Assembly (NCBI RefSeq): GCF_014196525.1
Contig: NZ_JACIDX010000003.1
Span: 124,001 to 188,000, forward strand
Direction: 5' to 3'
DNA length: 64,000 bases
Origin: Novosphingobium sediminicola
GTDB taxonomy: Bacteria; Pseudomonadota; Alphaproteobacteria; Sphingomonadales; Sphingomonadaceae
In this document: piece after piece, positions 8,683-17,239 of the stretch
Layout of the letters: each line of letters opens with the position of its first letter
Position numbering within the stretch: the first letter of the stretch is position 1
Translations under genes and position numbers: made by a program
The notes under the pieces: model-generated
What the model was told of the DNA's origin: nothing
The model's database searches: none
Seen by the model: the letters and a program-made list of their open reading frames with translations, nothing else

Positions 8683-10896
8683 ATGAAAATCCAGTTTCAA
8701 TGTCTCGCAGGCGTGGCCATCATCGCGATGGGATCGGCCATGGCCCATGCTGCTGCTCCCACGGCTGCCGATGTGGCCGCGGCCGATGCGCGCGCGGGGG
8801 CTACGGTCAAGGCGATGAAGGCCGAGGAAAAGACCATCCTGACCCATGGCATCATGCCGCTGCCCATGGGGCCGAACCCGCCCAAGGCGCCCGCCGATGC
8901 GATCCCCGGCGCGGGCTATATTGCGGGCATTTCGCGTCTGGGCATTCCGGCGCTTAAGGAATCGGACGCTTCGCTGGGCGTGTCCTATGTCGGCGGCATC
9001 CGCAAGGATGGCTCGACCGCGCTGCCTTCGGGTCTGGCGCAGGCGGCCTCGTGGAACCCGGCGCTGCTGGAACAGGGCGGGGCGATGATCGGGTCCGAGG
9101 CACGCGCCAAGGGCTTCAACGTGCTGCTGGCGGGCGGCGTCAACCTGACCCGCGATCCGCGCAACGGCCGCACGTTTGAATATCTTTCCGAAGATCCGCT
9201 GCTCTCGGGCTATCTGGTGGGCGCGGCGATCCGGGGCATTCAGTCCAACGGCATCATTTCGACCATCAAGCATTTCGCGCTGAACGGTCAGGAAACCGGC
9301 CGTAAATTTGTTGATATCCAGATCACCGACGCCAATGCGCGCGAAAGCGACCTGCTGGCCTTCAAGATCGGCATCGAACAGGGCCAGCCCCTCTCGGTGA
9401 TGTGCGCCTATAACCGCGTCAATGGCGCGAATGCCTGCGACAATGATTATCTGCTCAACACGGTGCTGAAGAAGGACTGGCGCTGGAAGGGCTTTGTCAT
9501 GTCCGATTGGGGTGCGGTGCCCACGCTCGACACCGCCATCCACGGGCTGGATCAGCAGTCGGGCGCCGAACTCGATCCCAAGCTGTTCTTCACCGACGAT
9601 CTGGCCGCCAAGGCCAAGGCCGATCCCAAGTGGGCCGCACGTCTGGATGATATGAACCGCCGCGTGCTGACCGCGATCTATGCTACCAATCTGGACAAGA
9701 GCGATGCCAAGCCCGGCGTGAAGATCGACTTTGCCAAGAATGGCGAAGTGGCTCTGGAAGCGGCCAAGCAGGGCATAGTGCTGCTGAAAAACAACGGCAA
9801 CCTGCTGCCGCTGGCCAAGACGGCCAAGCGCATCGCGGTGATCGGCGGCTATGCCAATTCGGGCGTGCTGTCGGGCGGCGGCTCCAGCCAGACCGACCCC
9901 GAAGGCGGCCCCAAGGCCTCGATCCCGCTGGGCGGTGATGGTCCGTGGGCGGCCTTCTTCAGCCAGCATTATCATGGCGTTGCCCCCTATACCGCGATCA
10001 AGGCGCAGGCCAAGGACGCCAATGTCACCTATCGCGACGGCACGATCATCGCCGATGCGGTGGATCAGGCCAAGAAGGCCGATGTTGCGATCATCTTTGC
10101 CACCAAGTGGTCGACCGAAGGGCAGGACCATGCTGATTTCAGCCTGCCCAATGGTCAGGACGCGTTGATCGCGGCGGTGGCTGCGGCCAATCCGCGCACC
10201 ATCGTCGTGCTGGAAACCGGCAATCCGGTGGACATGCCCTGGCTGAACAAGGTGCCCGCCGTGGTTGAGGCATGGTATGGCGGCAGCCGTGGCGGCGATG
10301 CCATCGCCAGCGTGCTGTTTGGCGAAACCAACCCCTCGGGCCGCCTGCCGATCACCTTCCCGGCCAGCGCTTCGCAATTGCCGCGCCCGGTGGTCGATGG
10401 CTATTGGGATCTGGAAACCGACTTCATGGGCAACCCGCCCACGCCCGACACCAAGGTTCTGGCCGATTATAACATCGAAGGTTCCGATGTCGGCTATCGC
10501 TGGTTTGCGCGCAAGGGCCAGAAGGCTTTGTTCCCCTTCGGCCATGGGCTTAGCTACACCAGCTTTGCCGCCGATGGGCTGAGCGTGAAGGGCCTTTCGG
10601 CCAGCTTTACGGTCAAGAACACCGGCGCGCGTTCGGGCGCCTATGTTGCCCAGCTTTACCTGACCGCGCGTGGCGGCGAGGCCAAGCAGCGCCTTGCCGG
10701 TTTCGCCCGCGTAGAGTTGAAGGCTGGCGAGGCCAAGCCGGTCACGCTGACCATTGATCCGCGCATTCTGGCCGACTGGACGGCGAAGGGCTGGTCGATC
10801 AAGGGCGGCGCTTACAGCTTCGCGCTGGGTCAGGACGCCGAGCATCTGGGCACGCCGGTTTCCACAACGGTTGCCGCCAAGACATGGAAGGATTGA
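8683..10896 (+). CDS. Secreted glycoside hydrolase family 3 (beta-glucosidase-like)
   Basis: Retaining beta-glycosidase of 737 residues that probably removes terminal beta-linked glucose or xylose in the periplasm. An N-terminal signal peptide (MKIQFQCLAGVAIIAMGSAMAHA) precedes a GH3 TIM barrel with GRTFEYLSEDP (about 163-172), the KHF substrate motif (196-198) and the nucleophile Asp275 in FVMSDWGA. A second alpha/beta domain (GIVLLKNNGNLLPL) and a fibronectin-III-like C-terminal domain complete the usual three-domain form. The ATG at 8683 behind CAGGAGAAG gives the signal peptide directly; an upstream in-frame start would not. The esterase gene starts 4 bp after its stop, so the two are co-translated. 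Confidence 0.93.
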   Translation: MKIQFQCLAGVAIIAMGSAMAHAAAPTAADVAAADARAGATVKAMKAEEKTILTHGIMPLPMGPNPPKAPADAIPGAGYIAGISRLGIPALKESDASLGVSYVGGIRKDGSTALPSGLAQAASWNPALLEQGGAMIGSEARAKGFNVLLAGGVNLTRDPRNGRTFEYLSEDPLLSGYLVGAAIRGIQSNGIISTIKHFALNGQETGRKFVDIQITDANARESDLLAFKIGIEQGQPLSVMCAYNRVNGANACDNDYLLNTVLKKDWRWKGFVMSDWGAVPTLDTAIHGLDQQSGAELDPKLFFTDDLAAKAKADPKWAARLDDMNRRVLTAIYATNLDKSDAKPGVKIDFAKNGEVALEAAKQGIVLLKNNGNLLPLAKTAKRIAVIGGYANSGVLSGGGSSQTDPEGGPKASIPLGGDGPWAAFFSQHYHGVAPYTAIKAQAKDANVTYRDGTIIADAVDQAKKADVAIIFATKWSTEGQDHADFSLPNGQDALIAAVAAANPRTIVVLETGNPVDMPWLNKVPAVVEAWYGGSRGGDAIASVLFGETNPSGRLPITFPASASQLPRPVVDGYWDLETDFMGNPPTPDTKVLADYNIEGSDVGYRWFARKGQKALFPFGHGLSYTSFAADGLSVKGLSASFTVKNTGARSGAYVAQLYLTARGGEAKQRLAGFARVELKAGEAKPVTLTIDPRILADWTAKGWSIKGGAYSFALGQDAEHLGTPVSTTVAAKTWKD

Positions 10897-10900
10897 TTTC

Positions 10901-12394
10901 ATGCGCAAATTTGCTTTGTTGGCGGCTGCGCTGATGGCTTCGGCCTCGGCGCATGCCGAAAACGTGGCCGTGACCGGTGGCGCGGTGTCGAGTGTGCTCT
11001 TTGAAGGCGTCACCGCCTTTAAGGGCATTCCCTATGCCGCCGCGCCCACCGGCGCGAACCGCTGGCGCGCGCCGCAGCCTGTTGTGGCATGGCAGGGCGT
11101 GCGCGACGGCAGCGCCTTTGGCCATGATTGTGCCCAAGCGCCATTCCCGCCCGACGCCGCGCCGATCACCACCACGCCTGCCGAGGACTGCCTTTACCTC
11201 AACGTGTGGAAGCCCGCCTCGGCCAAGGCCGGGGACAAGCTGCCGGTGATGGTGTGGATCCATGGCGGCGGTTTTGTGAACGGCGGCTCGTCGCCGGGCG
11301 TCTATTCGGGGCAGAATTTCGCGCGCGATGGTGTGGTTTTCGTCAGCCTTAACTATCGCCTTGGCCGCTTTGGCTTCTTTGCCCATCCGGGTCTGGCCGC
11401 CGAAGGGCTGGGGGGCAATTTCGGCTTCCTTGACCAGATCGCGGCGCTGAAATGGGTACATGCCAATGTCGCCAAATTCGGCGGTGACGCTTCACGCGTG
11501 ACCGTGTTTGGCGAAAGCGCGGGCGGGATGAGCATGCATATGCTGCTGCAATCCCCGCTGGCGCGCGGGCTGTTCAGCCAGGTGGTGATCGAGAGCGGCG
11601 GCGGGCGCAACGGCACCTTGCCCCAGCCGACGATGGCCAAGGCCGCGCGGGTGGGGGCCGAATTCGCCCCCGGCCTGACGGCGGCCCAATTGCGCGCTCT
11701 GCCCGAGGCGCAGGTGACGGGCGATCTCTCGATGATGTCGATGGGCCAGAAGGGCTATGCCGGGCCGATGGTCGATGGGCGCACGATCCTTGGCGCGCCT
11801 GATGATGCGATTGCGGCCGGGCTGACCGCCGATGTGCCGGTGATCGTGGGCGCCAATTCGGCCGATGGTTTCGCGTTCGGCACGGATAAGGACAAGGTCT
11901 TTGCCCAGTTTGGCGCGGACGCCGATGCCGCGCGCAAGGTCTATGACGCCGATGGCACCAAGCCTGCGGGTCATATCGCCATGGGCATCAGCGCGGACAA
12001 GATGTTCATCGAATCCTCGCGCCATGTCGCCCGTCTGATGGCGGCGCGGGGTCAGAAGGTCTGGCTCTATCGCTTTGGCTATGCCGTGCCCAAAATGGCG
12101 CAGGCCATCGGCGGCGCGGCCCATGCCAGCGAATTGCCCTATGTGTTTGACACGGTCCCCGCGCGCAAGGGCGATGCCCCGTTGGCCGAGGAACAGCCCG
12201 TGGCCAGCCTGACGCATCGCTATTGGGTGAATTTCGCCAAGACCGGCAAGCCCGATGCCGCTGGCGTTCCGGCATGGCCGCAGGCGACCGCCACGACGAC
12301 CACCGTGCAATGGATCGACGGCAAGGGCGCAAGCCACACCGAAGATCCCTATACCGCGCGGCTGGATTTTACCGCCAGCAAGATCGGCGGGTGA
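10901..12394 (+). CDS. Secreted type-B carboxylesterase
   Basis: Serine esterase of 497 residues with a signal peptide (MRKFALLAAALMASASAHA). The alpha/beta-hydrolase fold of the carboxylesterase type-B family is shown by EDCLYLNVWKP (95-105), the oxyanion-hole stretch WIHGGGF (119-125) and the nucleophile elbow GESAGG with Ser206. The 4-bp spacing behind the GH3 gene points to joint action on an acylated glycoside: the esterase would remove acetyl, malonyl or hydroxycinnamoyl groups that block the glycosidase. The acyl group is not readable from sequence. Confidence 0.92.
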   Translation: MRKFALLAAALMASASAHAENVAVTGGAVSSVLFEGVTAFKGIPYAAAPTGANRWRAPQPVVAWQGVRDGSAFGHDCAQAPFPPDAAPITTTPAEDCLYLNVWKPASAKAGDKLPVMVWIHGGGFVNGGSSPGVYSGQNFARDGVVFVSLNYRLGRFGFFAHPGLAAEGLGGNFGFLDQIAALKWVHANVAKFGGDASRVTVFGESAGGMSMHMLLQSPLARGLFSQVVIESGGGRNGTLPQPTMAKAARVGAEFAPGLTAAQLRALPEAQVTGDLSMMSMGQKGYAGPMVDGRTILGAPDDAIAAGLTADVPVIVGANSADGFAFGTDKDKVFAQFGADADAARKVYDADGTKPAGHIAMGISADKMFIESSRHVARLMAARGQKVWLYRFGYAVPKMAQAIGGAAHASELPYVFDTVPARKGDAPLAEEQPVASLTHRYWVNFAKTGKPDAAGVPAWPQATATTTTVQWIDGKGASHTEDPYTARLDFTASKIGG

Positions 12395-12400
12395 AAATGA

Positions 12401-12432
12401 AAGGGGCGCCGGGTCAGACCGGCGCCCCTTTT
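12401..12432. terminator. Bidirectional terminator between convergent genes
   Basis: A perfect 12-bp stem (AAGGGGCGCCGG at 12401-12412, partner at 12419-12430) with a 6-nt loop ends in TTTT and is preceded by an A-rich stretch, so it can serve both the esterase gene and the opposing gene that stops at 12437. Confidence 0.88.
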
Positions 12433-12436
12433 CGCA

Positions 12437-13390
12437 TCAACGGAAACCGTTCTTTTTCAGGAAGTCCGCGCTGCCCTTGATGGCAACCATCAGATCGTCG
12501 GCGCGGTCCTGTTCGACAAAGAAGTGCTCGACGCCGGTGGCCTCGGCGGTCTTGATGATGCCCTTCATGTCCAGATTGCCATCGCCCAGATAGGTCAGAT
12601 ATTTGAACAATTCTATCCACTGGGTGGAATCGCCGCCATCATGGTCAAAACGGTGGATGCCCTTCATGTCCTTCAGGTGGACCATCTTGTAGCGGCCCTT
12701 GTAGCGGGTCAGATATTCCTTGGGATCACCGCCCCCGGCAAAGTTCCAATAGACGTCGAGTTCAAGGAACACCGTCTTGGGATCGGTGGCATCCAGCATG
12801 GTGCGCAGCGGAATCTGACCATCGACCGGCATCAGGCCATAGCCATGGTTGTGATAGCCAAAGCGGACGCCGTGGTGGGCGGCATCGGCGCCGATCTTGT
12901 TGAACACATCGGCGGCGCGTTTGTAATCGTCAAACGTCTTGCGCATGTCGGCGGGCAGCGAGGGCAGCGTCACATAGGTCGAGCCAAGCGCATGGGCCGC
13001 TTCGGCCAGCCTGCCCATGCCGTCGCGCAGGGTGAAAATGTCGGTGTGGAGCGAGGGGACCTTCAGCCCGTGGCGCGCCATGATGGTTTTGACCTGCGCG
13101 GCGGTATGGCCAAAGAAACCGCTGCCCGAAAAGCCGAGGCTGGGGGTGACGGCGGCCCAACTCGCCTTGCCGCGATCGTCGCTGAAATCATAGGGACCGT
13201 ACATTTCCAATTCGCGATAACCAAGCCCGGCCAGCATCGCGATGGTCTTTTCAAAATCCTGCGAGAGCATCTTAGCCACAGTCCACAGCTGGATGCCAAA
13301 GGCGCGGCCCTTGGGCGCGGCCAAGGCGGGCGAAGCGGCGCTGAGCGCGGCCAAGGCGCCCGCTGAGGCGAGGAAATTGCGTCTGTCCAT
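12437..13390 (-). CDS. Exported sugar phosphate isomerase/epimerase-type TIM barrel (Tat signal)
   Basis: TIM-barrel protein of 317 residues of the AP-endonuclease-2 / xylose isomerase-like superfamily. The N-terminus carries a twin-arginine export signal (MDRRNFLASAGALAALSA, cleavage after ALA), and the mature part begins with AFGIQLWTV. Candidate metal ligands are in VFLELDVYW, YKMVHLKDM and the C-terminal FVEQDR. The start at 13390 behind AGAGGA is chosen because it yields the Tat signal. Exported members of this family act on 3-keto-glycosides in other bacteria, as lyases or hydratases in oxidative glycoside breakdown. That role fits here next to GH3 and upstream of the glycoside modules, but it is inferred. 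Confidence 0.82.
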   Translation of the reverse strand: MDRRNFLASAGALAALSAASPALAAPKGRAFGIQLWTVAKMLSQDFEKTIAMLAGLGYRELEMYGPYDFSDDRGKASWAAVTPSLGFSGSGFFGHTAAQVKTIMARHGLKVPSLHTDIFTLRDGMGRLAEAAHALGSTYVTLPSLPADMRKTFDDYKRAADVFNKIGADAAHHGVRFGYHNHGYGLMPVDGQIPLRTMLDATDPKTVFLELDVYWNFAGGGDPKEYLTRYKGRYKMVHLKDMKGIHRFDHDGGDSTQWIELFKYLTYLGDGNLDMKGIIKTAEATGVEHFFVEQDRADDLMVAIKGSADFLKKNGFR

Positions 13391-13486
13391 GATTTCAGGT
13401 CCTCTGCTTGGTATCGTTTTCAAGTTTGCGCAAAATCTCCCAAGGCCCCCTTTCGGTCAAGGCTGTATTCGTTCTTTGCCGGGATT

Positions 13487-14431
13487 TTATGCGCCCCCGC
13501 GCCCCCTATGCGCGGCCAGACAGGCCGTGATGCTGGCCACCAGCAGGCCAAAGGCGCCCACTTCGGCCATGGTGGGCCAGCGCGCCTCCCACAGGAAGCC
13601 ATAGAGCAGGGCAAAGAGCGTTTCGAACAGGATCATCTGGCCCACAAGGGTGAGGGGCAGCAGGCGGCTCGCCCGGTTCCACAACGCATTGCCCGCAATC
13701 GAGGCGAGCAGCGCCACCCCGCCCGACACGATCAGAAGCCGCGTCCAATCTGCGCCCGCATGATGTGCCACACCCATCACCATCGCCACCGGCACCAGGC
13801 AGAGTGCCTGCGCGCCGGTCATCACCCCGATCAACAGGTTCCAGTCCTGCGCGCTGATGGCATGAAACCGCACCAGCCAGCGTGCATTACCCACCGCATA
13901 GGCGGTCCACGAAATCAGCGCCCCGGTGGCGCAGGCCATGCCGATCAACTGATCAAACGAATTTTGGCCCACCGCCTGCCACCCGATGCACAGACCCCCG
14001 CCCGCACACAGCAGCAGCGAAGGCATCAGCCGGATCAACGGCACGGCATCATGCTCGCGGCTGCCGATGATCGTGACAGCCACGGGCAGAAAGCCGATGA
14101 TGAGCGAGGTCATCGCGATCCCGCCCATCTGCACGGCGGCGGACAGCAGGAAATAATAGACCGTATTGCCCGCCAGCGAGAGCCACACCAACGCGATCAG
14201 CCCCGGCCCACCGATATGATGCACCAGGCGGCGCAGGCGCGGCGCCACCGCGATCAGCGCGATCAGCCCATAGGCAATATAGCGCCCGATGGTCAGTTCA
14301 AGCGGGCGAAACATCCCCGCCAGTTCCGGCGCCAGAAACACCAGCCCCCACAGCGCCCCCGCGCCTATGCCGCAGCCGATGCCCAGCAAGGACACGCCAC
14401 GGCGCGAAGGGATTGTTTGGACGACGGGCAT
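13487..14431 (-). CDS. DMT-superfamily (EamA-type) transporter
   Basis: Inner-membrane carrier of about 314 residues with roughly ten hydrophobic segments in two EamA-like halves; for example, GCGIGAGALWGLVFLAPELAG opens the first half and LIGMACATGALISWTAYAVG the second. The family exports amino acids and other small metabolites. It is divergent from an Lrp/AsnC regulator 110 bp away, the classic arrangement for an amino-acid exporter controlled by its substrate. The ATG at 14431 is used; a TTG six codons upstream is also possible, and neither has a strong ribosome binding site. Confidence 0.85.
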   Translation of the reverse strand: MPVVQTIPSRRGVSLLGIGCGIGAGALWGLVFLAPELAGMFRPLELTIGRYIAYGLIALIAVAPRLRRLVHHIGGPGLIALVWLSLAGNTVYYFLLSAAVQMGGIAMTSLIIGFLPVAVTIIGSREHDAVPLIRLMPSLLLCAGGGLCIGWQAVGQNSFDQLIGMACATGALISWTAYAVGNARWLVRFHAISAQDWNLLIGVMTGAQALCLVPVAMVMGVAHHAGADWTRLLIVSGGVALLASIAGNALWNRASRLLPLTLVGQMILFETLFALLYGFLWEARWPTMAEVGAFGLLVASITACLAAHRGRGGA

Positions 14432-14541
14432 AGGACTTGTTCTCGCCAAGGGGGATGGGGCGGGTTATATCATCACCGTGCCGGTTTGTTGGCGCGAATT
14501 TGGGCGATAAAATGCAACAAAAACTCACAAAAGGGGGCGTA

Positions 14542-15015
14542 ATGGCCAAATCCGCCCGTACGCTTGACGCTTTTGATCTGGCGATTCTGCGCATCATTCA
14601 ACAGGATAACAAACGCCCCCAGCGCGAGATTGCCGAGGAGGTCAACCTGTCCGCCGCCGCCGTGCAAAGGCGGATCGCCGCGATGGAGGAGGCCGGCGTG
14701 ATCGCCGCCAATGTCGCGCTGGTCGATCCCGATGCGCTGGCGCTGCCGATCACGGCGATTGTTCAGGTGCATCTGCGCGATGAACGCGCGGCCACGGTGG
14801 ACGCGGCCAAGGCGCTGTTCTGCGCCGCAAGCGAGGTACAGCAGTGCTATTATGTCACCGGCGGCATCAGCTTTGTACTGGTCATCATCAGCCCGGATAT
14901 GCGCGCCTATGACGCGCTGACGCGGCGGCTGTTTTCGGAAAGCGATCTGGTCCAGAGGTTCCACACGTTGGTGGCGCTGGATCGGGTCAAGACCGGGATG
15001 ACCCTGCCTATTTAA
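14542..15015 (+). CDS. Lrp/AsnC-family transcriptional regulator
   Basis: Regulator of 157 residues. The N-terminal winged helix is standard (FDLAILRIIQQDNKRPQREI, then the recognition helix LSAAAVQRRIAAMEEAGVI), followed by a RAM ligand-binding domain (AIVQVHLRDERAATVDAAK through RRLFSESDLVQRFHT). The start behind AGGGGG at 14542 is preferred over in-frame codons further up that add a non-family tail. Its neighbour on the other strand is a DMT exporter, which it most likely controls in response to an amino acid. Confidence 0.92.
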   Translation: MAKSARTLDAFDLAILRIIQQDNKRPQREIAEEVNLSAAAVQRRIAAMEEAGVIAANVALVDPDALALPITAIVQVHLRDERAATVDAAKALFCAASEVQQCYYVTGGISFVLVIISPDMRAYDALTRRLFSESDLVQRFHTLVALDRVKTGMTLPI

Positions 15016-15048
15016 CGCCGCATCGGGGGGAGAGATCCCGATGCGGCG
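15016..15048. terminator. Hairpin between convergent genes
   Basis: A perfect 12-bp stem (CGCCGCATCGGG at 15016-15027, partner at 15037-15048) with a 9-nt loop sits directly behind the regulator stop. AAAAA follows on the plus strand, so the T-run serves as an upstream element for neither direction strictly; it is best read as a shared transcription stop. Confidence 0.65.
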
Positions 15049-15055
15049 CCAAAAA

Positions 15056-16675
15056 TCAACGCGCGTCCTGAAGGATCAGTTCGGCCGCCCGCGCGGCCAC
15101 CACCATGGCCGGACCATTGGTGTTGCCCGAAACCGGCGAGGGCATGATCGAGCAATCGACCACGCGCAGCCCATCGACCCCATGCACCCGGCAGCGCGCA
15201 TCGGTGACCGAGGTGGCGCGGTCGGTGCCCATGGCGCAGGTGCCCATGCCATGCAGGCCCGGTTCGGCCATGGCGCGCACGGCATCGATCAATTCGGCCT
15301 CGCTCTGGATATGGTTGCCCGGCACGCGCTCGTCGCCCACATAGGCCGAGAGCGCCTCGGCCCCGGCAAAGCGGCGCAGCAGGTGGAACAGTTCGATGGC
15401 CTTTTCCTGATCGAAGGGATCGGACCAGATCGCCGGATCGACCAGCGGCGAAACCCGGAAATCGGGCGAGGTCACCGTCACATGCCCCCGGCTGCGCGGG
15501 CGCAGGTGATAGGCCGAGAAGGTGATGCCGGGGCGGTTGCTGATCGGGCTGCCGGGCTTTTCGGTCATTTCCTGCACCGTGCGCATGGCAAAGGCGGCGG
15601 CGGCAAGCTGGAAATCGGGCCATTCGGGCGCGGTGCCCTTCGACGGGACCAGCAAAGTGATCGGCAGGCCCACGCGCGCCAGCGGGCCGCTGCGCGTCAG
15701 GAAATAGCGCAAGGCATTGGCATAGAGGCGCGGCGCGACATATTCGCGGTTGGTGCCCGGATTGTTGTGCAGATCATAGGAAATGCCCATCTTCTGATGG
15801 TCAACCAGATTGCGTCCGACCATCGCCAGATCGGCTTGCACCGCCACGCCCAGACGCTGAAGCTCCGCCCCCGGCCCAATGCCCGACAATTGCAGCATCT
15901 GCGGCGAGCCATAGACGCCCGCCGACAGGATTACCTCGCCGCGCGCATGGATGGTGACATCGGCGCCATCGCGCTCGACGAGCACGCCTGTGGCGCGGCC
16001 ATTTTCGATGATGATGCGCTTGACCGGATTGTTGGTCAGCACCGTCAGATTGGAACGGCTGCGGATGGGCGCGACAAAGGCTTCATAGCTGGAGGCGCGT
16101 TGACCGGTGCGGCTGACGGTATATTGGGTGCGGCCGGCGCCGGGTGCGCCCGGCGCGGTGATGTCATCGGTCCAAGGCGCGCCGATCGAGGCGGCGGCCT
16201 GCGCAATCGCGTCGAACACGGGCGATTTATAGGTCGAGGGCGTGATCTGCAATTCGCCGTCACGGCCGCGCCCTGCATGAGCGCCGGGCGCGCGATAGGA
16301 TTCGATGCTCTTGATGCAGCGCGCCATTTCGTCCCAGCCCCAGCCGGTCAGGCCGCGCGAGACCCAGTCATTGTAATCCCCCGGCTGACCGGGCAGATAC
16401 CATGTGCCGTTGATCGCCGAAGAGCCACCAAGGCCCCGGCCATAGGCCTGCATTTCCTTACGGCGGCCGGGCTGCTGGACCACGGGATAGGCGCGGAAAT
16501 AGTCCGGCTTGCCCATGATTTTGACAAAGCCGCCCGCCATTTTGATAAAGGGGTGCTGATTGTCGCCGCCCTCTTCGATCAGCAGAACCTGATGGCGCGG
16601 ATCGGCGCTGAGGCGATTGGCCAGCACGCAGCCTGCCGAGCCTGCGCCCACGATAATATAGTCGAAACTGGCCAT
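15056..16675 (-). CDS. GMC-family FAD oxidoreductase
   Basis: Flavin alcohol oxidoreductase of 539 residues resembling choline dehydrogenases. The Rossmann FAD motif is GAGSAG at residues 10-15 (FDYIIVGAGSAGCVLANRL), and the C-terminal domain contains the probable catalytic pair His in GLHGMGTCAMG and Asn in SGNTNGPAMVVAARAAELI. No signal peptide is visible, so it is cytoplasmic. It is divergent from a C-glycoside-deglycosidase-like beta/alpha operon, with two copies of the module 1 palindrome between them. FAD enzymes of the GMC superfamily perform the C3 oxidation of the sugar that known deglycosidases of this type require. That makes this a good candidate partner, though alcohol or choline oxidation cannot be ruled out. 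Confidence 0.88.
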   Translation of the reverse strand: MASFDYIIVGAGSAGCVLANRLSADPRHQVLLIEEGGDNQHPFIKMAGGFVKIMGKPDYFRAYPVVQQPGRRKEMQAYGRGLGGSSAINGTWYLPGQPGDYNDWVSRGLTGWGWDEMARCIKSIESYRAPGAHAGRGRDGELQITPSTYKSPVFDAIAQAAASIGAPWTDDITAPGAPGAGRTQYTVSRTGQRASSYEAFVAPIRSRSNLTVLTNNPVKRIIIENGRATGVLVERDGADVTIHARGEVILSAGVYGSPQMLQLSGIGPGAELQRLGVAVQADLAMVGRNLVDHQKMGISYDLHNNPGTNREYVAPRLYANALRYFLTRSGPLARVGLPITLLVPSKGTAPEWPDFQLAAAAFAMRTVQEMTEKPGSPISNRPGITFSAYHLRPRSRGHVTVTSPDFRVSPLVDPAIWSDPFDQEKAIELFHLLRRFAGAEALSAYVGDERVPGNHIQSEAELIDAVRAMAEPGLHGMGTCAMGTDRATSVTDARCRVHGVDGLRVVDCSIMPSPVSGNTNGPAMVVAARAAELILQDAR

Positions 16676-16703
16676 GTGTCCCCGCCCGAATCCCACAAAT
16701 GAT

Positions 16704-16723
16704 AATAGAACCTCTATTCGCTT
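16704..16723. promoter_or_regulatory. Module 1 operator, site E (AATAGAA-N6-TTCGCTT)
   Basis: Copy of the 20-bp pattern WTTAGAA-N6-TTC shared by three module 1 promoter regions. It also contains a perfect shorter dyad, AATAGA-ACC-TCTATT at 16704-16718. It lies 29 bp before the GMC start. It is the weakest of the six copies in its second half-site. Confidence 0.5.
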
Positions 16724-16760
16724 TCTTTCAGCACGACCCTTGACCCCCTGTCAAGCATCA

Positions 16761-16780
16761 ATTAGAAGTGAAATTCCAAT
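16761..16780. promoter_or_regulatory. Module 1 operator, site F (ATTAGAA-N6-TTCCAAT)
   Basis: Second copy in the divergent region between the GMC gene and the deglycosidase-like pair, with half-sites matching at 6 of 7 positions. It is placed 60 bp before the beta-subunit start, suitable for repression of the rightward promoter. Confidence 0.6.
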
Positions 16781-16839
16781 TATTCAAATCCGCCCCTCAT
16801 CAGGGCCGTTGAAATCCAGCGATAAAGGGAGAGTGCGCT

Positions 16840-17220
16840 ATGCTGCCTGTAGAACGAATCATCGGCGAGGAGGGCCTGTCGGCCACCCCGCGCGGGGCAA
16901 GGCTGGCGATGCGCCTGCCGTGGTATCGCTCCTTGCCGTTTTCGACGGTCGAAGTGGCGGGCGTGACGCTGGATGGCGCGCCGGTCGATCTGGCCGATGC
17001 GATTGTCGAATTTGATGACACCAGCTTTCCTCTGAGCGACATCGGCGAGCAGACCAATGCGTTCTGGTTCGTGCGCGACAGCGCGTTTCTGGTGCTGCCG
17101 GGTGTCAATCTTGCCGCCAACAGCGAGCATGAAGTCTCGCTGCTGCTGCATGTGAACCCGCCCTATATTCCGGGCATGAAGCGGGTGAACCCGCAAACCG
17201 CCACGCTGCGCGTCAACTGA
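16840..17220 (+). CDS. C-glycoside deglycosidase beta-subunit-like protein (DUF6379), copy 1
   Basis: Small all-beta protein of 126 residues resembling the DUF6379 / C-glycoside deglycosidase beta subunit family. Typical features are RLPWYRSLPFSTVEVAGVTLDG near residues 27-48, a central IVEFDDTSFPLSDIGE, and the closing NPPYIPGMKR segment. In known enzymes this subunit packs against a TIM-barrel alpha subunit and the pair breaks the bond between a 3-oxidised sugar and its aglycone. The alpha-like gene follows after 19 bp with its own ribosome binding site. The ATG at 16840 is preceded by AAGGGAGAG. Assignment rests on pattern resemblance and pairing. Confidence 0.8.
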   Translation: MLPVERIIGEEGLSATPRGARLAMRLPWYRSLPFSTVEVAGVTLDGAPVDLADAIVEFDDTSFPLSDIGEQTNAFWFVRDSAFLVLPGVNLAANSEHEVSLLLHVNPPYIPGMKRVNPQTATLRVN

Positions 17221-17239
17221 TCCGACAGGAGTTATCACA

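Noticed and set aside
8614..11028. An 804-codon open frame on the minus strand opposite the GH3 gene
   Set aside because: It mirrors the codon pattern of the GH3 gene, has a low-complexity Arg/Gly/Ile-rich product and no family motif; GH3 motifs on the plus strand are decisive.
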